Source: Archangium lipolyticum (lineage in GTDB: Bacteria > Myxococcota > Myxococcia > Myxococcales > Myxococcaceae). Taken from it: a DNA stretch of 64,000 bases. The stretch lies in the NCBI RefSeq assembly GCF_024623785.1, contig NZ_JANKBZ010000003.1:496001-560000 (forward strand). Reading direction: 5' to 3'. Of the stretch, positions 1 to 7,421 are shown piece after piece; positions within the stretch are counted from its first letter, which is position 1, and every line of letters starts with the position of its first letter. Made by a program: the position numbers and the translations under genes. The notes beneath the pieces are model-generated. The model made no database searches and was not told where the DNA came from. It saw nothing but the letters and a program-made list of their open reading frames with translations.

Positions 1-1
1 C

Positions 2-484
2 TGGAACAACCTGCCAGCGGCCATGGAGAACCCTCTCGATGAGGCCGCTCGCCGTCATTTGATGGAAGGCAGCCTCGAGGCCGGGCTCGCTTTTTCGAAC
101 ACCTCGCTCGGTGCCGTGCATGCCATGGCCCATGCCATGGGAGGGCTCGTCGACAACCCTCACGGGGAAGCAAACACCCTCCTCGTCGACCACGTCGTGG
201 CCTTCAACTACGAGGCGGCACCCGAGCGCTTCGACCTCATCGCGGAGAAGCTGGGGCTCGAGCCCGCCAGACTCGCGCCGGGCAGGCGCAAGGAGGCGCT
301 TCTCACCGCGATCCGGCAACTCAAGCACAGCTCGGGCCTGGCTCCGAGGCTGCGGGACAAGGGAATCTCACGCTCCGATATTCCCTTCCTCGCCCGGAAT
401 GCCCTCGCGGACCCGTGCATGGCAACGAACCCACGTCGCATGACACTCCGCGACGTGGAGGTGCTGTATGAACAAGCCTTTTGA
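2..484 (+). CDS. Iron-containing alcohol dehydrogenase, C-terminal part (5' end outside window)
   Basis: The reading frame is open to the left edge, so the start lies upstream and only the last ~160 residues are seen. The helical C-terminal domain of group III (iron) alcohol dehydrogenases is recognisable from GAVHAMAHAMGG followed by NPHGEANTLLVDHVVAFN; the His residues in these two motifs are the family's metal ligands. Known members reduce aldehydes or oxidise primary alcohols with NAD(P)H; the substrate cannot be inferred here. The stop overlaps the start of the histidine kinase gene by 17 bases, implying co-transcription and coupled translation. Confidence 0.9.
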   Translation, partial: WNNLPAAMENPLDEAARRHLMEGSLEAGLAFSNTSLGAVHAMAHAMGGLVDNPHGEANTLLVDHVVAFNYEAAPERFDLIAEKLGLEPARLAPGRRKEALLTAIRQLKHSSGLAPRLRDKGISRSDIPFLARNALADPCMATNPRRMTLRDVEVLYEQAF

Positions 485-1724
485 TGAAGCGCCTGAAGAG
501 CCCGTGACCTGGGAGGCGCTGCGAGACGCCATCATCGGGCTTGGCGAGCGCTCGATTCGCAAGAGCTACTACGGCGCGCTGCAGGAGCGCATCACGGAGC
601 TTGCTCGCTTCCGGACGCTGCTCGACGAGACCCAGGAGGCCATCATCGTCACGGAGTTGCCCACCCTCCGGGTCGTGGACGCCAACCGGAAGGGGCTGTG
701 GATGCTCGGTGCTTCCAGCACCGCTCAGCTCTGCCAGCCGCTCGAATCCTTCTTCGCTTCGCACGAGTGGCGCATGCTCGAGGCGTGCGTCCACCCGAGC
801 GGGAGGGAGCCCAGACCGGGCCCGGGACTGCTGTCGCTCCAGCGAGAGGGCGAGGAGCGGGTGCTCGAGCTCTCCATCCGCCAGGATACGTTCGGCCAGC
901 GCCAATACCTGGTCATCATCGCCCGCGATGTCACGGAGCGGATGAGAATCGAGCAGGCGCTCCGTGCGGCGAAGGAGGAGGCGGAGGCGGCGGCTCGAGC
1001 GAAGGCGCAGTTCCTCGGCATCGCGTCCCATGAGTTGCGTACTCCCCTCACTTCCCTGATGCTCCTGCTGCAGCAGGGGGCCCGGCGGACCGGGCAGGAG
1101 GCCCGTGGAGGCGAGCTGTTCAACCGGATGCTCCGCCTGGCCCGCCGGCTCGCCGTCCTGGTCGAGGATCTGCTCGAGGTCTCCCGCCTGGAGCACGATC
1201 AGATCGTCATGAGGCCCACGCACATCGATCTGCGAGCGCTCGTGGCCGATGTGGTGGCGGACTTCCGCACCCGTGCGCCCGACCGGCATTTCAGTCTTCG
1301 ACTGCCTTCGGAACCAGCGTACGTCGAGGCGGACACCACCCGCGTCGTGCAGGTGCTCTCGAATCTCCTGGAGAACGCTGACAAGTACTCACGCGAAGGA
1401 GCTCCCGTCGAGGTCCGTCTCGAGAGGATGGAAGGGATGGCTCGCGTGTGGGTGAGCGACCAGGGGCCGGTCATCCCCGAGGATCAACGCGCCCTGCTCT
1501 TCACGCCCTTCGGGCGCCTGAGGGAAGTGGGACAGGACTCTCCGGGGCTCGGACTGGGTCTCTACATTTCCCGCCAGCTCGCCGAGCTCCAGGGAGGACA
1601 GCTGCGTCTGGAGCCGGCGGATGGCCGAGGCACGACCTTCACCTTCTCCCTGCCACTCGTCTCCAGGCCGGACCGCGGGGATGCTGACCAGGAGCTCGCC
1701 CCCGTTCAGCCGACAGCGAGCTGA
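468..1724 (+). CDS. PAS-domain sensor histidine kinase, soluble
   Basis: A 418-residue kinase with no obvious membrane segment, so probably a cytoplasmic sensor. A PAS-like sensor region spans about residues 48-160. A short coiled coil leads into the HisKA domain, with the phospho-acceptor His188 in SHELRTPL, and then the HATPase_c domain with N-box NLLENADKYS (about 299-308) and G2 box GLGLGLY. The G1 box reads DQGPVIP where kinases usually have DxGxGI, so the second glycine is replaced; ATP binding may be altered. No response regulator gene is adjacent. The start overlaps the end of the dehydrogenase gene, suggesting that the kinase responds to the same metabolic state. Confidence 0.93.
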   Translation: MNKPFDEAPEEPVTWEALRDAIIGLGERSIRKSYYGALQERITELARFRTLLDETQEAIIVTELPTLRVVDANRKGLWMLGASSTAQLCQPLESFFASHEWRMLEACVHPSGREPRPGPGLLSLQREGEERVLELSIRQDTFGQRQYLVIIARDVTERMRIEQALRAAKEEAEAAARAKAQFLGIASHELRTPLTSLMLLLQQGARRTGQEARGGELFNRMLRLARRLAVLVEDLLEVSRLEHDQIVMRPTHIDLRALVADVVADFRTRAPDRHFSLRLPSEPAYVEADTTRVVQVLSNLLENADKYSREGAPVEVRLERMEGMARVWVSDQGPVIPEDQRALLFTPFGRLREVGQDSPGLGLGLYISRQLAELQGGQLRLEPADGRGTTFTFSLPLVSRPDRGDADQELAPVQPTAS

Positions 1725-1735
1725 CGATGAGCGCA

Positions 1736-2527
1736 TCAGGCCGTGGGTCGCGGTGATACGGGGAACTCGCCAATCGCCCGGATGCCCTCGTCCGATACCA
1801 GGAGAACCTCGTTGGTGAGCGGGTACCCGGAGCCCGTGTACTCGCGCACCACCACGCCTCCGAGCCGCCCCAACAGGCCGGTGTCGCTCGAGCGCAAGGC
1901 ATAGAAGAAGTCCCGGCACGGAATCACCACGATCACGGGCCAGCCGAGCGTGGCCTTCATCGCCGCCCGGAATCCGGGGCCGAGCAACAGTGAAGCCTTG
2001 AAGACCGAGTCCGTGCTCAACATCGCGAGCGGTGTTCCCTCGACCTCCTCGACCTCGATGGCGGTGCGCGCCTGCAGTGCGCTCATGTTTTCCCGCGCGG
2101 CCGCATGCAGCTCCGGCTCGCCCACGCCCCACCGGGTCAGGTCCTCACGGGTCAACCAGCGGATGGTGCGCTCGTCCTCGGGCGTGTAGACGAGGAGACG
2201 GGACACCTTGCGGGTGACGGGTTCGGCCAGCACCTCCGGGTGACCGGCCACGCTCTCCGATTCCTCGGCGGCGTACCGGATGCCCGCACGCGCCTCCTCC
2301 CATCCCGGCAGGGGCCGTCTGGTGGCGAGTAGCCCGTCGATGAAGCAGTCAATGGCTTCGTCGTCGCCGTCGCGCTCGACGTTGCGGCGCAGGTTGTCGA
2401 GCGACACGCTGAGCTCGCTCCCATCCACCTCGAGAGCCCAGGTTGCGTCCGACCTCAGCTCTCGCACCACGAGCCCCCTGCTCCGGGCCCGCTCGGCGAA
2501 ACGTGCTTCCAGGTCACTCCTGCTCAT
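1736..2527 (-). CDS. DUF1444-like protein
   Basis: A 263-residue soluble protein, convergent with the histidine kinase gene and ending 11 bases from it. The N-terminal part (EVDGSELSVSLDNLRRNVERDGDDEAIDCFIDGL) and the overall layout resemble DUF1444/YtpQ proteins, which have no established biochemical role. The ATG at 2527 is preferred over the one at 2533 because AAGGAG lies six bases before it, whereas it directly abuts the earlier ATG. No signal peptide, membrane helix or catalytic motif is visible. Family assignment is from sequence pattern only and is moderate. Confidence 0.75.
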   Translation of the reverse strand: MSRSDLEARFAERARSRGLVVRELRSDATWALEVDGSELSVSLDNLRRNVERDGDDEAIDCFIDGLLATRRPLPGWEEARAGIRYAAEESESVAGHPEVLAEPVTRKVSRLLVYTPEDERTIRWLTREDLTRWGVGEPELHAAARENMSALQARTAIEVEEVEGTPLAMLSTDSVFKASLLLGPGFRAAMKATLGWPVIVVIPCRDFFYALRSSDTGLLGRLGGVVVREYTGSGYPLTNEVLLVSDEGIRAIGEFPVSPRPTA

Positions 2528-2806
2528 CCGCATCTCCTTCACGCCGCCAGGGACTTGGGGACGGGTGTCCACCAGACTTGGGGTGCCCGATATGAAGCGC
2601 GGCTGTACATCGGAAGCAAGCCACACGGAACAGCCCCGCTGGCCGAGAAGCTCCGCCAGGGTGGGGCCCTCCCACCCTCGTCTTCTTCTCGCCAACTTGC
2701 GAGACTCCACCCCACCACCTCGCCGAAGTTCGTAGGAGCCGCGACTCTCGACCAACCCCGGATGGCGAAAGCCGGGTTCGACCCCCTGCCGGAGGAGTGA
2801 GTTTCG

Positions 2807-3232
2807 ATGGATCTCTCGTTGTGGCCCGTAGTCCTCATGTTGGGATTGCCCCTGTTGGCTCTCCTGGCCGTGCTCATCTGGCTGTTCTCCCGCCTCTTGT
2901 CGGTGACAACCCTCTATGCGCACGTGCATGCGAATCCACTCGAGGGGTGGGGCAAGGTCGACGTGGTGGAACGCACCTCCATGCGCTTTGGCGGGCAACG
3001 ACTCGTGCTCATCCAGTTGACGGTCTTCCCGGCTGGCGAAGCCCCCTATCGCGCGAACACCCGCTGTTTCCTCGACATAGACATTGGCACGGTGCTCGCG
3101 ATCGCGGACGGTGGTCAGCGCGTGCCCGTGCTCGTGCGAGCCGACGACCCATCCAAGGTCATCCTGGATGCTCGCTTCGAGCGCCTGACACGAGAGGGAC
3201 TCGTGCAGCCGAGCGCTGTCGAGTATCGCTGA
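2807..3232 (+). CDS. Small membrane-anchored protein of unknown function
   Basis: 141 residues. One strong hydrophobic segment (about residues 5-30) is followed by a soluble beta-rich domain of about 110 residues. The layout (helix, then a domain that ends with a VPVLVRADDPSKVILD-type strand pattern) resembles small inner-membrane proteins of the DUF3592 type, but I do not assign a family. A GGAGGAG ribosome site lies ten bases before the ATG. It is divergent from the DUF1444-like gene, with a 279-base gap that holds nothing else I can recognise. Confidence 0.7.
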   Translation: MDLSLWPVVLMLGLPLLALLAVLIWLFSRLLSVTTLYAHVHANPLEGWGKVDVVERTSMRFGGQRLVLIQLTVFPAGEAPYRANTRCFLDIDIGTVLAIADGGQRVPVLVRADDPSKVILDARFERLTREGLVQPSAVEYR

Positions 3233-3238
3233 GGCCTG

Positions 3239-3446
3239 GCCCCCTCCCTCCCCGCCCCTGCTCGAGCAGATCGGCGCGGATGAACCGAGGGTGACGGCAG
3301 TGCGTGGTGACGCGCTTGCCGGAGAGCAGCCCCGCCTCGGCGAGGAGGAAGGCGCCGGTGCAGATGGACGCGAGGCGCCGCACATGCGCGGCAGCGCGCC
3401 TGTTCGTCCTATGCTCGGGTGGGCTCTCTCCGTGGTAGACCACCAC
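3239..3446 (-). pseudogene. Fragment of a GlxA-type (DJ-1/PfpI + AraC) transcriptional regulator
   Basis: A minus-strand frame contains RRAAAHVRRLASICTGAFLL followed by AEAGLLSGKRVTTHCRH. This is the hallmark nucleophile-elbow segment (the Cys in SICTGAF) of the DJ-1/PfpI domain in GlxA-family AraC regulators. Neither the start of that domain nor the C-terminal AraC helix-turn-helix is present, and the sequence after the motif loses similarity. I read this as a remnant of a deleted regulator gene. It lies between two apparently intact plus-strand genes. Confidence 0.6.
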
Positions 3447-3507
3447 GACAGCACAAGCAGTCGGCGCTACATGCTGCAGCGACGATCAGAGCTCGGATTG
3501 ACCCACG

Positions 3508-4002
3508 ATGCTGACGGACCCGCAACGCCTCACCCTCATTGATGACCTCGTTCGCCCGGTCTGGAAAAAGATCTGCCCGCGGGGCGACGATCTCGCCTGG
3601 CAATACGCCCTGACCGATCCCGTCCCCGAGAGCTGGCCGGCGCGCGGTGGTGTGCTGGTGTTCTATGCGTACGCCCGCGCCCTGAATCTCGCCCAGCCCA
3701 CGTCGGGTGAGCTCTCCGGCCCGGTCTGGGCCAGGATTCGCCATGTGCTGGATAGCGGCGAGTCGCGCCTGGAGCTGTTGCAACAGGTCATCAATCCCGG
3801 TCCCCGGCGCGGCGTTCGGCCACTGACGGGCCGCGAATACGAGATCCTCCAGGCCCAGCCACTGACGCTGCTGGGTGCGCCATTGTCGAAGGAGGGCGAG
3901 CACCAGCTGAGGGACTATTTCCGCCTGCAGCTGTCGCTCGGCAACGTGCCACCCGAGGTGGTGGCCGCGCATGCGGCTTTTTTTCAATGGGTGGGTCGCT
4001 GA
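3508..4002 (+). CDS. Hypothetical protein
   Basis: 164 residues, predicted cytoplasmic, with no signal peptide or membrane helix. I do not recognise the family. It has an alternating helical pattern with conserved-looking Trp/Tyr residues in the first half (VRPVWKKICPRGDDLAWQYALTD). The next gene starts 13 bases after its stop on the same strand, so the two are probably translated from one message. The ribosome site is weak. Confidence 0.6.
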   Translation: MLTDPQRLTLIDDLVRPVWKKICPRGDDLAWQYALTDPVPESWPARGGVLVFYAYARALNLAQPTSGELSGPVWARIRHVLDSGESRLELLQQVINPGPRRGVRPLTGREYEILQAQPLTLLGAPLSKEGEHQLRDYFRLQLSLGNVPPEVVAAHAAFFQWVGR

Positions 4003-4015
4003 CACAGAGAGGGTG

Positions 4016-4903
4016 ATGTCGAGTCAACTCGAGGGCATGAACGGCCGCATCGGCTGGTTCGAGGAGAAGCTGGCGGAAGGCGACGGCATTGTCGATTTCG
4101 CCGAGCAGTTGCGTGTCGGCCAGGGGCTGGCCGGCATGGTGGAGGACGAGCAGGATTTCGCCGTGATCCGCCAGTTGTTCGATCAGGCTTCGCCGCACAT
4201 GCGGCGCCTGGGCAGCCTGGCGCTGGAGGCCATCGCGCATCGCTGGTACGCCGACGCGGCGCCGCTGGCGCTACGGCATCTGGATGACGGCTTCGACTGG
4301 GTCGAGTACGACTGCATGCGCTTCTTCCTCAACCAGGCCCCGCTGGACGCGGCGACCCTGCAACGGCTCGACGACAAACTGGCCAGAACCCGGAACGCCT
4401 CCATCACCCGGATCGCCGAGCCGGGCTTGCTGGCATTGCGTGCGCTGGCAGCGTCCTACGAGGTGCCGATGCGAGCAGTCGAGGCGAAGGGGTTTCGCTT
4501 CCAGCTTCCGGAGACCTGGCAGCTCACTCGCGAAGTGGCCGATGCGGTGACGTTCTCGGCGCCGGCTATCGATTGGCTGGAGCAATCGAAGAATCCCTGT
4601 CGCAACCAGTTTCTCCTGCAGGTAGTCCGCGATGTGGACCCGGCGGAGTTGGAGGAGCTGGCCGAGCTCAACCTTGAGGGCTTCGGCGTCGAAACGACCA
4701 TCGATCACCCAGACATGGCCCGCTACGCCGGGTCGCGGGCCATGCGTTACGGCACCCAGGAAACCTACCCGACCGTGCGCATTCGCGAGGTGCGCACCTA
4801 CGGCACGACTCTCCTGTGCATGGACACCAGGTCGCCGCTGGCTCATCTCGAGCAGACCCTGGCGCGCAACCTGGCGATCCTCGACTCGATACAGCCGCTG
4901 TGA
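4016..4903 (+). CDS. Hypothetical protein, possible C-terminal DcrB/PsbP-like fold
   Basis: 295 residues from the ATG at 4016, which has GAGAGGG just ahead of it; an earlier in-frame ATG at 3971 lies inside the preceding gene and has no ribosome site. The first ~150 residues are helical, in the manner of a repeat scaffold. The last ~140 (FRFQLPETWQLTRE to the end, with LEQTLARNLAILDSIQ closing) have the strand/helix pattern of DcrB/DUF1795-like domains. That is a fold-level guess only. No signal peptide. Probably one operon with the 164-residue gene before it. Confidence 0.6.
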   Translation: MSSQLEGMNGRIGWFEEKLAEGDGIVDFAEQLRVGQGLAGMVEDEQDFAVIRQLFDQASPHMRRLGSLALEAIAHRWYADAAPLALRHLDDGFDWVEYDCMRFFLNQAPLDAATLQRLDDKLARTRNASITRIAEPGLLALRALAASYEVPMRAVEAKGFRFQLPETWQLTREVADAVTFSAPAIDWLEQSKNPCRNQFLLQVVRDVDPAELEELAELNLEGFGVETTIDHPDMARYAGSRAMRYGTQETYPTVRIREVRTYGTTLLCMDTRSPLAHLEQTLARNLAILDSIQPL

Positions 4904-5276
4904 ACCACCCGTACGGTCAGGCCGTCCGGCTGGACGCGGCGCCGCGGAGGGCCGGCTGGAGCACGATAGGCGGGATAGAAGCCATGTTGAGGGTGAGGGC
5001 TGGAGCGGAGGGGCCGAGGAGGGCCGCTGACAGGGGCCGCCCGAGCAGTGAGCCCGGCCGGTGGAGAGGCCGCGCAGCCCCCTTGGGTACACGCCGGCCC
5101 TAGCCACGCTCCCATGAGGTGCGCGGCAGGGGCCTGGCTCTCTTGGCTGTGGTGTCACGGCCAGACCCCTTCCTACGTCCTTATGGGCACAGCGTTCCCA
5201 GGCAACCGCGTCATCCGCGCGGCTGCCAGCATGGGTTGTCACTGAAGGGGAGTGCTGGACGAAAGAGGGCATCATC
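4904..5276. other. Intergenic stretch without a recognisable gene
   Basis: 373 bases between the hypothetical gene pair and the spanin-like cassette. Short open frames exist on both strands, but none has a ribosome site plus a plausible protein. I see no repeat, tRNA or terminator of convincing strength. If the downstream genes are a phage remnant, missing holin/endolysin genes would have been here or further upstream, but I find no trace of them. Confidence 0.4.
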
Positions 5277-5423
5277 ATGATGAAGGAATCCACACCCGGG
5301 ATGGGGGGCTTCTCGCGCCACCGCATCAACGGTGGCTACAACGGCAAGGCGGACCGGGATTCCCACTACCAGCGCGCCCCGCAGGTGTCTGGGGACGGAT
5401 CGGCGCTCCGGAGTGTGAAGTGA
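5277..5423 (+). CDS. Small ORF (48 aa) coupled to the inner-spanin gene
   Basis: An ATGATG start preceded by AAAGAGGG opens a 48-codon frame encoding a polar Gly/Arg/Ser-rich peptide with no membrane segment. Its TGA overlaps the GTG of the next gene (GTGA), the classical arrangement for translational coupling, which is the main reason to call it a gene. I do not recognise the product. Its position suggests that it belongs to the same phage-derived cassette. Confidence 0.5.
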   Translation: MMKESTPGMGGFSRHRINGGYNGKADRDSHYQRAPQVSGDGSALRSVK

Positions 5424-5821
5424 TTACGCTCCTCGTGTACCTGGTGACGAACAGGTGGACGTGGGTCGGGCTGACGGTGCTCGGCCTGTCCGGCGGCGTG
5501 GGTGTGCAGACGCAGCGGCTGCGCACCACCCAGGAGCAGGTGAGCACCCTCGAACTGCAACTCGCCCAGGCGCTGGAGGTGAACCGGACGCAGTCCCAGC
5601 TCATCGCCGAGCAGAACGAGGCCGTCCAGAAGCTCAAGCAGGACTACGACGCCTCCCAGGTCCGCCTCGCCCAGGCGGAGACCACCGCCAGCACGCTGCT
5701 GGACACGGCCCGGCAGAAGGCCGCGGAGATGACGCGGCAGCAGGTGCCGCGCGAGTGCGACAAGGCCTTCAAGTGGGCGGTGCAGCAGGAGATCCAGGCA
5801 CGCCGGGGGAAGCTCCAATGA
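5420..5821 (+). CDS. Rz-like inner-membrane spanin (i-spanin)
   Basis: 133 residues beginning at a GTG with GGAG six bases upstream. One N-terminal membrane helix (about residues 2-28) is followed by a long, Gln/Glu/Ala-rich coiled coil (TQEQVSTLELQLAQALEVNR and onward), the architecture of phage Rz proteins, type II membrane proteins that span the periplasm. It ends ATGA-overlapped with a small proline-rich lipoprotein gene, exactly as Rz/Rz1-type pairs are organised. Together they would fuse inner and outer membranes in the last step of phage lysis. There is no holin or endolysin beside it, so it may be a prophage or tailocin remnant. Confidence 0.7.
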   Translation: MITLLVYLVTNRWTWVGLTVLGLSGGVGVQTQRLRTTQEQVSTLELQLAQALEVNRTQSQLIAEQNEAVQKLKQDYDASQVRLAQAETTASTLLDTARQKAAEMTRQQVPRECDKAFKWAVQQEIQARRGKLQ

Positions 5822-6162
5822 AAAGACTTTGGCTGCTGGCCCTGCTCCCGCTCGCCGGGTGCCTGCCCGTGCGCACGGTGACGCTCGTCACCGCGGAGAA
5901 GGTGGAGGTGCCCGTCTGCCCGGCGCCCCCACCCGCGAGGGAGATTCCTCCCAAGCCGGACCTCCCGGTGGACCACTTGAGCGAGGACATGGAGGCGGCG
6001 GACGTGGTGCTCGCCTACCGCCAGTCAGTCGTTCTGCTCGAGGGCTGGGGCGAGGCGCTCCAGGTCCTCCTCCAGGCCTACCAGCCCACCGGGCCCGCTC
6101 CCGGGGAGTCCGGACCGCCTTCGGCCGAAGTGCCGCCGCCGCCCGCGCCTCCCTCCCCCTGA
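5818..6162 (+). CDS. Rz1-like outer-membrane lipoprotein spanin (o-spanin)
   Basis: 114 residues. A lipoprotein signal with lipobox LAGC (Cys15) is followed by a small periplasmic domain that is strikingly proline-rich at both ends (VCPAPPPAREIPPKPDLP and the tail PPPPAPPSP), as in Rz1-type o-spanins. The start overlaps the i-spanin stop by four bases (ATGA). At about 100 mature residues it is longer than lambda Rz1 but within the range for separated o-spanins. The assignment rests on architecture and gene order, not on sequence identity. Confidence 0.65.
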   Translation: MKRLWLLALLPLAGCLPVRTVTLVTAEKVEVPVCPAPPPAREIPPKPDLPVDHLSEDMEAADVVLAYRQSVVLLEGWGEALQVLLQAYQPTGPAPGESGPPSAEVPPPPAPPSP

Positions 6163-6286
6163 CGCAATCCCTCTCAACCGCCGTACCCTACCTGGAGTCA
6201 CCTGCAAGCCCGCGCTTCACCCTCCAGCGGCCCTTCCCTCCCCCTTTGCTCCAGCCCTCCCCCTCCATGGTGGGATTGCGAGCGCG

Positions 6287-7192
6287 TCAGCTCGTCCTGC
6301 CGGCCAGCTCCTTGGCTACCTCGATGAAGAGGCGCAGGGGCTTCGAGCGCTGTGCGCGGCTGGGGTAGTAGAGGAAGAAGCCAGGCACGGTGGGCGCGTA
6401 GTCCTCCAGCACCCGCACGAGGCGTCCGGAATGCAGATGCTCCTGGATGGCTGGCTCCAGGGCGTACGCCAACCCCACCCCCTTGGCGGCGAGCGCCACG
6501 CCGGTCATCTCGTCGTTGGTGGCGACACCGCCGTGCACCGGGACGCGCCAGGTCCTGCTTCCGCGCTCCAGCTCCCAGGCATAGGGAGTCCCGGTCGTCT
6601 GTGAGCGCAGGACAATGCATTCGTGCCGGAGCAGGTCCTCGGGGCGCTCCGGGGGGCCGTGCTTCTCGAAGTAGGCCGGTGCACCCACCACCACGAAGCG
6701 GAACGCGTCGGTCAGGCGCACCTGCACCATGTCGCGCTCGATGGTCTCGCTCAGGCGCACGCCGGCGTCGTAGCCCTCCGCGACGATGTCGACGAGGCGC
6801 TGTTCGACGACGACGTCCACCTCCACGCGGGGGAATCGCGCCCGGAATGCTGGCAGCACGGGCTCGATGAGGAGGGGCACCGCCGCTCGTGGCACGGACA
6901 GCTTCAGCCGTCCGACGGCTTCCCCGGGCTGGGCCGAGGCCCCGTGGAGGGCGGCAGCCGCTTGGGCAAGGCCCGGACCGGCCTCCTCCACCAGCCGCCG
7001 TCCCGCGTCCGTCAGGGCCACGCTGCGCGAGGTGCGGTTGAGCAGGACCACGCGCAGTTGCTCCTCCAGCTGCCGCACCGACTGGCTCACGGCGGCCGTG
7101 GAGACGCCGAGCTCGCGCGCCGCGCCACGAAAGCTCTGGAGACGCGCGACGGCAAGGAACACGTGGAGCTGCTGGAAGAGGACAGTCTTCAT
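6287..7192 (-). CDS. LysR-family transcriptional regulator
   Basis: 301 residues from the ATG at 7192, which has AGAGGA nine bases upstream. The N-terminal winged helix-turn-helix is clear (FLAVARLQSFRGAARELGVSTAAVSQSVRQLEEQLRVVLLNRTSRSVALTDAG), followed by a LysR substrate-binding domain to the C terminus. It is transcribed divergently from the MFS transporter gene, the usual position of a LysR regulator relative to its target. The effector is unknown. A palindrome core, AACGGCCCGTT, lies in the shared promoter region. Confidence 0.95.
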   Translation of the reverse strand: MKTVLFQQLHVFLAVARLQSFRGAARELGVSTAAVSQSVRQLEEQLRVVLLNRTSRSVALTDAGRRLVEEAGPGLAQAAAALHGASAQPGEAVGRLKLSVPRAAVPLLIEPVLPAFRARFPRVEVDVVVEQRLVDIVAEGYDAGVRLSETIERDMVQVRLTDAFRFVVVGAPAYFEKHGPPERPEDLLRHECIVLRSQTTGTPYAWELERGSRTWRVPVHGGVATNDEMTGVALAAKGVGLAYALEPAIQEHLHSGRLVRVLEDYAPTVPGFFLYYPSRAQRSKPLRLFIEVAKELAGRTS

Positions 7193-7294
7193 TGCAGTGG
7201 TTCCTCTGAAGTGCCGGTGTGGAGTGCCGTGACGGCCCTGCGAACGAGTATGGCCACTTTCGGCAAATAGCCGGGCCACCATCAACCCCTGCTT

Positions 7295-7305
7295 AACGGC
7301 CCGTT
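7295..7305. promoter_or_regulatory. Palindromic operator-like site between LysR and MFS genes
   Basis: AACGGCCCGTT is a perfect 11-base palindrome in the 229-base divergent promoter region. The same core occurs as a longer 15-base palindrome upstream of the alpha/beta hydrolase gene (8826-8840). Recurrence at the two promoters of one locus suggests a shared regulator, possibly the adjacent LysR protein, although it is not a classical T-N11-A LysR box. Confidence 0.45.
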
Positions 7306-7421
7306 CGCTCCTCGCCGTCTAGTCCCCGGAGGGCGCGCCGCGTAGTCCTTTCACCGGGCCCTGCTGCTCCAGCGAGCACGACGCGCAGGGCACTTGCCCA
7401 ACCACGAAAGGTTCTCGACGC

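Noticed and set aside
321..1289. Minus-strand 322-codon frame opposite the histidine kinase
   Set aside because: Shadow of a gene with complete kinase motifs.
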